Source: Oligoflexia bacterium (GTDB lineage: Bacteria > Bdellovibrionota > UBA1018). From it: DNA of 64,000 bases. Positions within the stretch are counted from its first letter, which is position 1. Each line of letters begins with the position of its first letter. Where the stretch lies: contig JAMPXJ010000007.1 of the NCBI GenBank assembly GCA_023701205.1, positions 64,261 through 128,260 on the forward strand, written 5' to 3'. The notes beneath the pieces are model-generated. The model saw nothing but the letters and a program-made list of their open reading frames with translations. It did no database searches and had not been told where the DNA came from. Position numbers and translations under genes: made by a program. Shown one piece after another: positions 7,233-16,034 of this stretch.

Positions 7233-8900
7233 ATGCGTCTCTTCGCCCGAGAAAAACCTCGCTGGAAGCTCTGCCAGGCGGCACTGCTCGGTGGCGCGCT
7301 CCTGCACGCGGAGCTCGGGGCGGCGAAGGCGGTCAATGTCCAGTGGAAGAAGATCCCGGACGCGACGCAATACGAGCTCGAGGTGAAAAACGCCGCTAAC
7401 GAGGTCGTGGCGAAAAGACTCTCCGAGGAGACCTCCTGGAAAGGGGACCTCCCTCCGGGGATCTACGCTTATCAGCTGCGCGGGCACGATTGGATGAAGC
7501 GTCCCGGGAAGTGGAGTCCGCCCAAGGCCCTCGTGGTCATGCCGCCGGCGCCCGAGACTCTCGAGCCGAAGTCCGGCGAGACGTTGCCGACTTTTGCGGC
7601 GACGGCTTCGGTCGCCTTGAGGTGGCAGCCTGTTCCGCTTGCCTCAAAGTACCGGGTCAAGGTCAAGCGGGGAGCCCAGGAGGTGTTCTCGGCCATGGTC
7701 GCCTCGGATCGGGTGACCTTGCCGCGGCTCATCCCAGGCAAATACGAGTGGAGCGCGATCCCCGTGCTCGAGGCGCAACCCGGCCGCGCGCCTGCATCGC
7801 TCGTCGGAAAAATCTGGGAGGGCAAGGCAGAAGCCACCTCGTCGTTCGAGCTCGAGCGGCGGCAGCTGGGCAAGCCCGTGCCCGTATATCCCCTGGGTAT
7901 CATCCGGCCCTCCGCGCGGGGGATGCAGGAATTCGAATGGAAAGCTGTCGAGGGCGCGACGGCTTATCGCCTTCAGGCTTTCAGGATCCTCGGCATGAAT
8001 CGCGCGCAGGTCGAGGTGGGGCCGCCCGTGACGATCGACGCGAAGGAGTCGCGCGCGCTGCTCCGCCTTCCCGGCGAAGGGATTTACCGCTGGAAGATCG
8101 CCGCCGTCGTGAAGCCCGATTCCGCGGGCGCTCCGCCGTTGGTGAGCCAGGAGGCGCTCGGCGACTTCCAGGTGGATCGCAACGCGGTCTTCCTGCCGGG
8201 CATGGGTTACGTCGCGACGTCCGTGATGCTTTCGCCCTATACCTACGAGGTGATCAGCCCGCTCGCCGACCGGAAGTTCTACGCCGCCGCGTCGGCCGCG
8301 GTATTCCGGCTCAGTGGCGAGTACTGGTTCCACCAGCGACTGGGCGGCGCCGTGGCCGTCGAGAACACCAGCTTCAAGATCGACAGCTATTCGTACAACC
8401 GTGCCGCGGTCGAGCTCCAGCTCAAGTACCGCATGAAGCTCGACGAGGATCAGAACGGCTGGTATTTCCTTCCCAAGGGCGGACTCGAGTACCGCGACTA
8501 CTTCCACCTGATCTGGAGCGGAGCGGGGTCGGTGACGGCCACCATGGCGCGTTCCTACACCCAGTATCACGCCCTGGGCGGCTCCATCGGCTTCGACATC
8601 CGCAAGCAGTTCTCGCCTTCCTGGAGTATCGGCGGGAAGTTCGCCTACTTCCATCCGTTGAGCCTCTCGGGCGGCCTTACGGGAACCGCGCTCACGAGCG
8701 ACGCTTCGCGACGCAACTTCAGCTTCGGCCTGCAGGGGCTTTACTGGCTCAAGAAGGAATGGAGCCTCGCGGCCGGCGTCTTCATCGACAAGCGTTCGAT
8801 CAGTTTCCAGCCGCCGACGACCTCGGCACCGGAGAAGGTCTATTCGGACGGGACCTACTTCTTCGCAAGCGTGATCTACAGCTTCGGTCGCGGGCAGTAG
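7233..8900 (+). CDS. exported protein with the same repeats and a C-terminal outer-membrane-like beta region
   Basis: 555 aa, four bases after the FecR-domain gene. A signal peptide (about residues 1-31) is followed by three or four modules of the same type as in the upstream protein (GIYAYQLRGHD, GKYEWSAIPVL, GIYRWKIAAVV). From about residue 320 the sequence becomes a series of alternating strands with aromatic ends (EYWFHQRLGGAVAVENTS, YWLKKEWSLAAGVFID, YFFASVIYSFGRGQ), ending in a strand typical of outer-membrane barrels. I infer an outer-membrane partner of the FecR-domain protein. No named family is recognised. Confidence 0.7.
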   Translation: MRLFAREKPRWKLCQAALLGGALLHAELGAAKAVNVQWKKIPDATQYELEVKNAANEVVAKRLSEETSWKGDLPPGIYAYQLRGHDWMKRPGKWSPPKALVVMPPAPETLEPKSGETLPTFAATASVALRWQPVPLASKYRVKVKRGAQEVFSAMVASDRVTLPRLIPGKYEWSAIPVLEAQPGRAPASLVGKIWEGKAEATSSFELERRQLGKPVPVYPLGIIRPSARGMQEFEWKAVEGATAYRLQAFRILGMNRAQVEVGPPVTIDAKESRALLRLPGEGIYRWKIAAVVKPDSAGAPPLVSQEALGDFQVDRNAVFLPGMGYVATSVMLSPYTYEVISPLADRKFYAAASAAVFRLSGEYWFHQRLGGAVAVENTSFKIDSYSYNRAAVELQLKYRMKLDEDQNGWYFLPKGGLEYRDYFHLIWSGAGSVTATMARSYTQYHALGGSIGFDIRKQFSPSWSIGGKFAYFHPLSLSGGLTGTALTSDASRRNFSFGLQGLYWLKKEWSLAAGVFIDKRSISFQPPTTSAPEKVYSDGTYFFASVIYSFGRGQ

Positions 8901-8916
8901 GCACCCGCCCCGGCGT

Positions 8917-10272
8917 TCACTCCTCGGTGTAAGGCACGACCTCGACTTTGTCCTCGGCGACTCCGGCCGCTTTCGCGAGCGGGGCCTTGAGCGAGGAAGC
9001 CGTGCCCAGCACCGTGATCGTGAGGATTTCCGGCCGGAGGAAGTCCGCGAGCGCCCGATTGACCGACTCGAGGCTCACCTTCGAGAGCTCCGCGCCGTAG
9101 GACTTCATGAAGCCGTCAGGCAGCTCGAGAGTGCGCTCGAGGAGCTTGTTTTCGACTCGTTTTTTTGGCGTGTTGTACATGAAGCCCGAGCTGTTCACGA
9201 GGCTGCGCCGCGCGAACTCGAACTCCTCCGAGGTGATCCCCTTGGCCTTGAGGTCCTGGACCATCTGCAGCGTGTGACCCAGGGCCTCGGGCGTGTACTT
9301 CGAGGCGGGGAAAAGATGGAACTGCCAGGAGCGGGGCTGCAACCCGTGCTTGAAGTAGCTGTATGCTCCGTAGCTCCAGCCGCGCTTGGCGCGGATCTCC
9401 GTCATCATTCGCGCCGAAAAGGAGCCGCCGCCGAACGCGTAGTTGCCGAGGTATAGCGGGAAAAACTCCCGATCCGTCATCCGCACGCCCACCTGGCCGG
9501 CGTGGATCTGCGTCTGAGTGCGATCGGGCTTGTCGATGAGCACGAGCCGGCGCGCGGACGGGTTCTCCGGCCGGGCGGCGCTCGTCATGGCGCCTTCGGA
9601 GGCGCCGGAGTCGGGCCGAAGGCGCGCGAGCTCTTCGCCGAAGCGCTGGATGCGCTCGAGATCGGTGTCGCCGGCGCCGACGATCAAAAGCAGCTTGTCG
9701 CGCACGATCCGGTCATAGTGCTTCTGGATCAGCTCGCGGTTGAGCTGCTCGACGTTCTTGATCGTTCCCAGCACGGGATTGCCGTAAGGATGGCCCCGAA
9801 AGAGATGCTTGTTGAAGCGCCGGCCCGCGAGCGTCGAGTCATTCCCAAGCTCCTCGAGGATACCCGAAACCACCTCGGACTTGAGCTTGCGTACCTCGTT
9901 CTCGGGGAAGCTCGGCTGAGTCACGATCTCGCCGACGAGCTTCAGGAACGGATCGATCTGCGAGGCGAGCACCGAGCCGCGCAGGATCATCGACTCGGCG
10001 CGGGTCTCCACGCTGAGCGCCGCGCCCATCTGGTCGAGCGCGAGGTCGATCTGCTCCTTGGTCCGGAGCCGCGTTCCGCGCAGGAGCATCTCGCCCATGA
10101 AGTTGGTGAGGCCGAGCTGGCCCTGCGGGTCGGTCACGGACCCCGCCTTCACCGCGACGTTGAGCTGAATGAGCGGAAGGCTGGAATCCCGCTCGAAGGC
10201 GACTTCCATCGCATTCGCGACCGTAGCCGATAGCGATGCGAGCGCGAGCGCTGAAAGGGCGAGGTTCTTCAT
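8917..10272 (-). CDS. M16-family peptidase subunit without the zinc site
   Basis: 451 aa with a Sec signal peptide (MKNLALSALALASLSATVANA), so periplasmic. The M16 fold is clear, but the HxxEH zinc motif is replaced by NFMGEM, so this subunit cannot bind catalytic zinc. It keeps the C-domain substrate-binding Arg/Tyr pair (RAKRGWSYGAYSYF). The gene overlaps the upstream active M16 gene by 4 bp (ATGA). By analogy with two-subunit bacterial M16B enzymes and mitochondrial MPP, it is probably the non-catalytic half of a heterodimer. Confidence 0.88.
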   Translation of the reverse strand: MKNLALSALALASLSATVANAMEVAFERDSSLPLIQLNVAVKAGSVTDPQGQLGLTNFMGEMLLRGTRLRTKEQIDLALDQMGAALSVETRAESMILRGSVLASQIDPFLKLVGEIVTQPSFPENEVRKLKSEVVSGILEELGNDSTLAGRRFNKHLFRGHPYGNPVLGTIKNVEQLNRELIQKHYDRIVRDKLLLIVGAGDTDLERIQRFGEELARLRPDSGASEGAMTSAARPENPSARRLVLIDKPDRTQTQIHAGQVGVRMTDREFFPLYLGNYAFGGGSFSARMMTEIRAKRGWSYGAYSYFKHGLQPRSWQFHLFPASKYTPEALGHTLQMVQDLKAKGITSEEFEFARRSLVNSSGFMYNTPKKRVENKLLERTLELPDGFMKSYGAELSKVSLESVNRALADFLRPEILTITVLGTASSLKAPLAKAAGVAEDKVEVVPYTEE

Positions 10273-11645
10273 TTGGTCACTCCCGTGATGACGGTGCGGT
10301 TCTTGTTCTCGAAATATCGTTTAGCCACGGCCTGGAGCTCCAGGGCGTTGACGGCGAGGGCCCGCCGCTGGATGTTCAGGCCGAGTTCGAAGCCCTGTCC
10401 AACCGCCTCGAAGTGCCCCAGGAAGCGGGCCTTCTCGGAGTTGCTTTCCAGGCCGCTGTAGAAGGCGAATTCCAGGACGTTGCGCGCCTTCTCCAGCTCC
10501 TTGTCGCCGATGGGCTGGCGCGCGAGGCGCGCGAGCTCCCGCAGGATCGCGGCTTCGGCTTGGGCCGCCTTGCGTCCCTGCTGCAGGTTCGCGCCGATGA
10601 TGAAGAGGCTGGGGTCCTTCTCGTCGGAGGAGTACGCCTCGATCGAGCCCGCGATCCCGGTCTCGACGAGGGCGCGATGCAGGCGGCTGCTCTTTCCGCC
10701 GGAGAGCACGGCCTGCAGCAGATTGAGGGCGGGGATATCCTCGTGATGAACCGAGGGCGCGCGATAGCCCATGAGCAGCTTCTCGTTCTTCATGTTGAGC
10801 TTGAGCGTCTTGTGGCGGGGGGCCGTTTGAGGGGGCTCCGGCTGGATCGTCTGGGCCGGGGTGGGCTGACCGGGAATCGCGGCATAGTGCTTCTTGACCG
10901 TGGCCAAAGCCTCCGCGGGGGTGACGTCACCCACGATGACGATCGTCGCGTGATTGGGGCTGTAGAACGCGCGGTAGAAATCCACGCCGTCCTGCCCGCG
11001 CATCGAATCGAGGTCCTGCTGGTAACCGATCACCGGCCAGCGATAGGGGTGCTTCGTGAACGCGACCTCATAAAGCGCCTGGTACATGAGGCCGTCGGGA
11101 TTGTTCTCCTGCCGGAAGCGGCGCTCGTTCTGCACGACCTCCGTTTCGGTCTTGAAGGCCTGATCGTTGATCACCAGGTTGACCATGCGATCGGATTCGA
11201 GCTTGGCGATGAGCTCGAGCTTGTCGCGGGGCATCTCCTGAACATAGGCGGTGTAATCGCGGCTCGTGAAGGCGTTCTCGCCCTCGGCGCCGGCGCCTTC
11301 GAGGATGCGATCGAACTCCCCGTCCTTGAGGTTCTTCGTCTCCTTGAACATCATGTGCTCGAAAAGATGCGCGAGCCCGGTGCGGCCCGGCGTCTCGTCG
11401 CGCGAACCTACGCGGAACCAGGTGTGGTAAGCGAGGGTGGGGGAGGAATGGTCCTCGACCACGAGAAGCCTGAGCCCGTTGTCCAGCTGGAAGCGGTTCA
11501 CCTTGATGGACCCGACGAGCGGGATCGCCTCCCGCGCGGGCTCCTCATCGGGCGCTTTGACGGTCTTGGCGGCGCAGGCGAAGAGCAGGGGCGGAAGAGC
11601 CGAAAGGGCGGCGGCGATCAGCGTTTTTTTCGTTTTCGTGGTCAT
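10269..11645 (-). CDS. M16-family zinc metallopeptidase, catalytic subunit (lipoprotein)
   Basis: 458 aa. The N-terminus is a lipoprotein signal with lipobox LFAC (Cys about 24), so it should be anchored in a membrane facing the periplasm. HLFEHMMF is the inverted HxxEH zinc site, and the downstream glutamate is in the ETEVVQNERR segment. The C-terminal half has the M16 shape but lacks the clear R..GWSYG element found in the partner. It is the first gene of a two-gene operon, divergent from ftsQ across 85 bp. Cleavage of small peptides is expected; the substrate is unknown. Confidence 0.9.
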   Translation of the reverse strand: MTTKTKKTLIAAALSALPPLLFACAAKTVKAPDEEPAREAIPLVGSIKVNRFQLDNGLRLLVVEDHSSPTLAYHTWFRVGSRDETPGRTGLAHLFEHMMFKETKNLKDGEFDRILEGAGAEGENAFTSRDYTAYVQEMPRDKLELIAKLESDRMVNLVINDQAFKTETEVVQNERRFRQENNPDGLMYQALYEVAFTKHPYRWPVIGYQQDLDSMRGQDGVDFYRAFYSPNHATIVIVGDVTPAEALATVKKHYAAIPGQPTPAQTIQPEPPQTAPRHKTLKLNMKNEKLLMGYRAPSVHHEDIPALNLLQAVLSGGKSSRLHRALVETGIAGSIEAYSSDEKDPSLFIIGANLQQGRKAAQAEAAILRELARLARQPIGDKELEKARNVLEFAFYSGLESNSEKARFLGHFEAVGQGFELGLNIQRRALAVNALELQAVAKRYFENKNRTVITGVTK

Positions 11646-11730
11646 ATGAGATGGAAGCTAACAGGGTGGCGCCGCAATTTCCACCTTCTCCGCGTTGCCG
11701 TGGCTCCCGGGAGGAGCTAGACTTGACGTA

Positions 11731-12489
11731 ATGCAGGACTTCCGGAGGACCTTGGTCATCTTCTTCGCCGCTTTCGCGCTGCTCGCCGCGGCCGGCGGCA
11801 TTTACATGGCGATCCATTCGCCGCTTTTCCTGGTGCAGGTGGTGGAGGTTTCCGACCAGCCCGATGAGGCGCCGGTCGATGCGCAGACGATCACGCAGCT
11901 GGCCGCGATCCCATCCGGAATGGTGAACCTCTTCGATCTCGACCTTCGCCTCGTCGAGCGACGCATCCTGACGAATCCCTGGATCCGCGAGGTGAGACTG
12001 CAGAAGCGCTTCCCGCAGACGCTGTCAATCGCGGTCAGCTACCGCGAGCCCAAGGCGCTGTTCCAGTATCAGGACGGAAGGCTTGCTTACGTCGATTCAA
12101 CGGGGAAGGTCTTCGGCCAGGTCAATCTGCGCCTTCAGGCGGATCTCCCGTTGCTGACGGGCTTGTCCTCGGAGCAGGAGGGTGCCGGTCTCTCCGGAGC
12201 GCTGGGCCTGATCGCGGCCTGGGACCGCTCTCCTTTAAAAGGCCTGGCGCAGCTTTCGTCGGTCCATTGGGACGGGGAGCGGGGTTTCCGCGCCTTGCTG
12301 GTGTATTCGCTCGGACGCGCGAAAAATCGTGCGATGGTCGACCTCGGTCAAGAAATTGACGGCCGCGAGGACCAGCTCCAGAAGCTTTCCGAAGTCGTGG
12401 CCTACCTGGGTAGCCATTCCATTCCCGCTTTTCAGATCTGGGCGGATTCCGGCAAAAAAATAGTTGTCAAAACCGCTCATGGTTCTTAG
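11731..12489 (+). CDS. ftsQ: cell division protein FtsQ
   Basis: 252 aa from the ATG at 11731; the in-frame TTG at 11695 is rejected because it only adds residues ahead of the membrane anchor. One TM helix (about residues 7-28) is followed by a POTRA domain (FLVQVVEVSDQP to YREPKALFQYQDG) and the FtsQ/DivIB C-domain. FtsQ links early and late divisome proteins in the periplasm. It starts the ftsQ-ftsA-ftsZ run; GGGAGGAG lies 14 bases upstream, a long spacing. Confidence 0.88.
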   Translation: MQDFRRTLVIFFAAFALLAAAGGIYMAIHSPLFLVQVVEVSDQPDEAPVDAQTITQLAAIPSGMVNLFDLDLRLVERRILTNPWIREVRLQKRFPQTLSIAVSYREPKALFQYQDGRLAYVDSTGKVFGQVNLRLQADLPLLTGLSSEQEGAGLSGALGLIAAWDRSPLKGLAQLSSVHWDGERGFRALLVYSLGRAKNRAMVDLGQEIDGREDQLQKLSEVVAYLGSHSIPAFQIWADSGKKIVVKTAHGS

Positions 12490-12556
12490 AATTCCTTATA
12501 GGTAATTTCTGCCTGCTGAGTATTCAGCACAGGGTCCCATGGGAGGGATTCGCCGT

Positions 12557-13792
12557 ATGTCCAAAAAGGACTTTGTCGTCGGACTGGATATTGGAACCAC
12601 GAAGATCTGCTGCATCGTCGGCGAGGTCGCGGAGTCCGGGCCGAATCCCGTGATCGATATCGTGGGCATCGGGACGGCGCCTTCCACAGGGCTGCGAAAA
12701 GGCGTCGTGATCAACATCGATTCGACCGTCGAGAGCATCTCCAAGGCGATCGAGGAGGCCGAGCTCATGGCCGGCATCGAGATTTCGAGCGTCTACACCG
12801 GCATCGCGGGCGGACATATCCAGTCGTTCAACTCCACCGGGATCGTCGCGGTGAAGGATCGCGAGATCAGCGAGCAGGACGTTCAGCGCGTGATCGACGC
12901 GGCGAAAGCCGTCGCGATCCCCGTCGATCGCGAGGTCATTCACGTAATCCCGCAGGAATACATCATCAACGGCGAGGAAGGCATCCGCGATCCGATCGGG
13001 ATGAGCGGCGTGCGCCTCGAGGCCAAGGTCCACATCGTGACCGGCGCGGTCTCCTCCGCGCAGAACATCATCAAGTGCGCCAACAAGGCCGGGCTGAACG
13101 TCTCGGAGATCTGTCTCGAGCCGATCGCCTCGGGCGAGGCGGTCCTCTCCCAGGACGAGAAGGAGCTCGGCGTCGTGCTCGTCGACATCGGCGGCGGCAC
13201 GAGCGACATCGCCATCTACAAGGACGGCGCGCTCCTGCACACGAGCGTGCTCGCGATCGGCGGCAACCACATCACCAACGACATCGCCGTCGGCCTGCGC
13301 ACGCCGCAGAACGAGGCGGAGAAGATCAAGATCCAGTACGGCTGCGCGATGACCTCGCTGGTGAAGCCGGATGAGACGATCGAGGTCGCGGGCGTGGGCG
13401 GCCGCAAGTCCCGGGTGCTCTCGCGCCGTCTCGTCGCCGAGATCATCGAGCCGCGCGTCGAGGAGATCTTCTCGCTCATCCAGCGCGAGGTGATGAAGAC
13501 GGGCTATCAGGAGCTGCTCTCGGGCGGTTACGTGATCACCGGCGGCTCCTCGCTGCTCGAAGGCATGCCGGAGCTCGCCGAGTTCGTGTTCGACATGCCG
13601 GTGAAACGCGGGCTGCCCCAGGCGATCGGGGGGCTGCGTGACGTGGTGAATTCTCCGAAGTTCGCGACGGGAGTGGGTCTGCTCAAGTACGGGGCGCGGA
13701 ACATCCAGAAGAGCAAGTTCCCGATCCGGGAGAGGAACATTTACGACAAGGTCCGGGGCTCGATGCGCTCCTGGATCAAGGATCTGTTTTAG
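12557..13792 (+). CDS. ftsA: cell division protein FtsA
   Basis: 411 aa, actin-like ATPase that ties FtsZ filaments to the inner membrane. Visible signatures are GLDIGTTKICC (phosphate 1), DIGGGTSDIAIYKDG (phosphate 2), ITGGSSLLEGMPELAE (adenosine loop) and an amphipathic C-terminal helix (GSMRSWIKDLF) that binds membrane. The ATG at 12557 is preferred over the in-frame ATG at 12539 because GGGAGG lies 10 bases before it. Located between ftsQ and ftsZ as usual. Confidence 0.96.
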   Translation: MSKKDFVVGLDIGTTKICCIVGEVAESGPNPVIDIVGIGTAPSTGLRKGVVINIDSTVESISKAIEEAELMAGIEISSVYTGIAGGHIQSFNSTGIVAVKDREISEQDVQRVIDAAKAVAIPVDREVIHVIPQEYIINGEEGIRDPIGMSGVRLEAKVHIVTGAVSSAQNIIKCANKAGLNVSEICLEPIASGEAVLSQDEKELGVVLVDIGGGTSDIAIYKDGALLHTSVLAIGGNHITNDIAVGLRTPQNEAEKIKIQYGCAMTSLVKPDETIEVAGVGGRKSRVLSRRLVAEIIEPRVEEIFSLIQREVMKTGYQELLSGGYVITGGSSLLEGMPELAEFVFDMPVKRGLPQAIGGLRDVVNSPKFATGVGLLKYGARNIQKSKFPIRERNIYDKVRGSMRSWIKDLF

Positions 13793-13810
13793 GTTTTCAG
13801 GATTGGGGGT

Positions 13811-13866
13811 GTCCCGCGAGGGACGCGTTGTTCAATGGAAGGCGAGGGAGGCCTAGCTCTCCCTCG
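13811..13866 (+). other. two hairpins in the ftsA-ftsZ gap
   Basis: The 100-base gap before ftsZ holds GTCCC-GCGA-GGGAC (13811-13824) and CGAGGGAG/CTCCCTCG (13843-13866). Neither is followed by a T-run, so they are not simple terminators; they may tune ftsZ mRNA processing or expression. Confidence 0.4.
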
Positions 13867-13892
13867 ACATCAGCGAAAGAAGAGGATCTTCT

Positions 13893-15338
13893 TTGAATAT
13901 GTTTGAAATCGATCAGGTGGCGACACAAGGAGCGAAGATCAAGGTAGTGGGCGTGGGCGGCTCGGGCTGCAACGCGGTCAATACGATGATCAAGATGGGT
14001 CTCGAGGGCGTGGAGTTCATCACGGCCAACACGGACCGCCAGGCGCTGGACGCGTCGCTGGCTCCGGTCAAGCTCGCGATCGGCCAGGAGCTCACCAAGG
14101 GCCTGGGCGCGGGCGCGAATCCCGAGATCGGCCGCAAGGCGGCGCTCGAGGATTATGCCCGCATCTCCGAGGTTCTGGCCGGCGCGGACATGGTCTTCAT
14201 CACCGCCGGCATGGGCGGCGGCACCGGGACGGGCGCGGCGCCCGTCTTCGCCAAGATCGCCAAGGAAGTCAACGCCCTCACCGTGGGCGTGGTCACGAAG
14301 CCCTTCATCTTCGAAGGCAAGAAGCGCCTCAAGCACGCGCAGCAGGGCATCAGCTGGCTGCGTGAGAACGTCGACTCGCTCATCATGATCCCGAACCAGC
14401 GGCTTCTTGCCATCTCCGGCGCCACGCTCTCGATGGTCGACGCGTTCAAGAAGGCCGACGAGGTCCTGCTGAACGCCGTACAGGGCATCTCCGACCTCAT
14501 CAATCACACCGGCCTCATCAACAGCGACTTCGCCGACGTCCGCACCATCATGCAGAACAAGGGCCTGGCCCTGATGGGCATCGGCTACGGCGAAGGCGAG
14601 CACCGCGCCGTCGAGGCCGCGACCAACGCGATCTCGAGCCCGCTGCTCGAGGACATCTCGGTCGACGGCGCCACCGGCATCATCATCAACATCACCGGCG
14701 GCTCGAACCTCAAGATCCACGAGGTCAACGAGGCCACGACCCTCATCATGGAAGCCGCGCACGAGGACGCCGAGATCATCTTCGGCACGGTCATCGACGA
14801 GTCGCTCAAGGATCAGGTCAAGGTGACGGTCATCGCGACCGGCCTGGGTGGCCAGTCCCAGGAGCTCCCGAAGGTCGACTCGATGCAGCCGGCGATCTCG
14901 GTCACGACGAACGTCGCGGCCCAGGTCACGGCGCCCGCCCTCGCGGCCTCACCCGCGCCGGCGGCTCTGCCGCCGCAGCCGACCGCGGCGATGCTCGCGC
15001 AGGCTCAGGCCTACATGCAGGCTCAGCTTGCGCCGCAACCCGCGCCCGCTCCGGTCGCCGCTCCGATGCCCGCTCAGATGGTCGTGGAGCCCACGATCCT
15101 TCAGGCTCCGTCGCCCGTCGCAGCCCCTGTTGCGGCGCCGAGAATGGAAGAGCCGGTGACCGAGCCCACGGCGATGAGCCTTTCGGCGATGGCCACGGCC
15201 CCGATGGGACTGGGCGCCGAAGGCGGGGAGCTCGCCCGGGCCCGCGCCATCGCGCAGCGACTCGGCATCACCAACCTGACCGACGACGAATACGATATTC
15301 CGGCATACATGCGCCGGCAGCAGGAGCGGGATCTCTAA
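13893..15338 (+). CDS. ftsZ: cell division protein FtsZ
   Basis: Tubulin-like GTPase that forms the division ring; about 481 aa. Seen: [13 protein letters not shown], the tubulin signature [11 protein letters not shown], the T7 synergy loop INSDFADV, a long Ala/Pro/Gln-rich linker (about residues 325-430), and the C-terminal peptide DIPAYMRRQ that binds FtsA. AGAGGA sits six bases before a TTG at 13893 and twelve before the ATG at 13899, so the TTG may be the true start. A strong terminator follows. Confidence 0.97.
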   Translation: MNMFEIDQVATQGAKIKVVGVGGSGCNAVNTMIKMGLEGVEFITANTDRQALDASLAPVKLAIGQELTKGLGAGANPEIGRKAALEDYARISEVLAGADMVFITAGMGGGTGTGAAPVFAKIAKEVNALTVGVVTKPFIFEGKKRLKHAQQGISWLRENVDSLIMIPNQRLLAISGATLSMVDAFKKADEVLLNAVQGISDLINHTGLINSDFADVRTIMQNKGLALMGIGYGEGEHRAVEAATNAISSPLLEDISVDGATGIIINITGGSNLKIHEVNEATTLIMEAAHEDAEIIFGTVIDESLKDQVKVTVIATGLGGQSQELPKVDSMQPAISVTTNVAAQVTAPALAASPAPAALPPQPTAAMLAQAQAYMQAQLAPQPAPAPVAAPMPAQMVVEPTILQAPSPVAAPVAAPRMEEPVTEPTAMSLSAMATAPMGLGAEGGELARARAIAQRLGITNLTDDEYDIPAYMRRQQERDL

Positions 15339-15370
15339 ATCGGATTCCGAATCATCCTGACAGTCTCGAG

Positions 15371-15400
15371 AGGGCGCCGATGAAAGTCGGCGCCCTTTTT
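15371..15400 (+). terminator. Rho-independent terminator of the fts operon
   Basis: A perfect 10-bp stem AGGGCGCCGA/TCGGCGCCCT with a 6-base loop is followed directly by five T, 33 bases after the ftsZ stop. Confidence 0.9.
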
Positions 15401-15420
15401 CGTTGGTGCAGCCCCGCTTC

Positions 15421-15765
15421 CTAACGAAAAGCCACCACGACTGCCGCGATAATCAGCCCGAAAGCGATCAGGTGATTCATCCGCGGCGGCTCGTTCAACC
15501 CGAACCAGGCGAATCCCATGAACACCACGAGCGTGATGCACTCCTGCAGGATCTTGAGCTGGTAAGCCGAAAGCTCGCCGTGGCCATAGCGATTGGCCGG
15601 CACCTGAAGTCCGTACTCCGGCAAGGCGAGAAGCCAGCTTCCGAGGATGGCCAGGAGCAGTGGCGCGCTCTTGAAACGCAGGTGCCCGTACCATGCCAGG
15701 GTCATGAAGCAATTGGAAAGAAAGAGGAGTCCCACGGTGCGAAACAGGATCATGCCCCCGATCAT
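15421..15765 (-). CDS. DUF486 / DMT-like small membrane protein
   Basis: 114 aa with four predicted TM helices. The conserved DUF486 elements are present: FMTLAWYGHLRFKSAPL, LPEYGLQVPANR, LSAYQLKILQE and the final helix (MNHLIAFGLIIAAVVVAFR). The family resembles small multidrug resistance/DMT transporters but has no established substrate. Convergent with the fts operon. Confidence 0.88.
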   Translation of the reverse strand: MIGGMILFRTVGLLFLSNCFMTLAWYGHLRFKSAPLLLAILGSWLLALPEYGLQVPANRYGHGELSAYQLKILQECITLVVFMGFAWFGLNEPPRMNHLIAFGLIIAAVVVAFR

Positions 15766-15925
15766 GCCAAAAAACGCGTCGCGAGGCTTTGGAATCGTTC
15801 AAATTTACTTAGGAATATCAGAGATTATTTCGAAAGAAATCTTCTTAGAAAAGCTTTTAGGGCGGAGGCAAGAGTCTAGTCCAGTGGCCGTCAAAAACAA
15901 GACCCTTGTGAAAAAAGAAAGCGAA

Positions 15926-16016
15926 GCGTCAAATTTGCAAAATCGAAGACGCCCGGTAGACTTCGGGGTTAAAGCCGCCAAAGCTGGAGAACTGAATCGA
16001 AGGCTACCCGGCAAAT
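15926..16016 (+). other. possible structured leader of the subtilase gene
   Basis: In the 269-base gap before the subtilase gene, GCGTC (15926-15930) can pair with GACGC (15948-15952), or ATTTGC (15933-15938) can pair with GCAAAT (16011-16016) enclosing GGTAG/CTACC (15955-15959/16004-16008). The two folds exclude each other. No known riboswitch consensus fits. An imperfect palindrome centred on TTTCGAAA (15822-15842) lies further upstream. Confidence 0.3.
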
Positions 16017-16034
16017 CTCGTGGGGGGATTTTGA

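Noticed and set aside
15926..16016. Known riboswitch (c-di-GMP/GEMM, glycine) before the subtilase
   Set aside because: GCAAA and AAAGCC-like pieces are present, but the order and conserved loops of these classes do not fit. Kept only as a possible unclassified leader.
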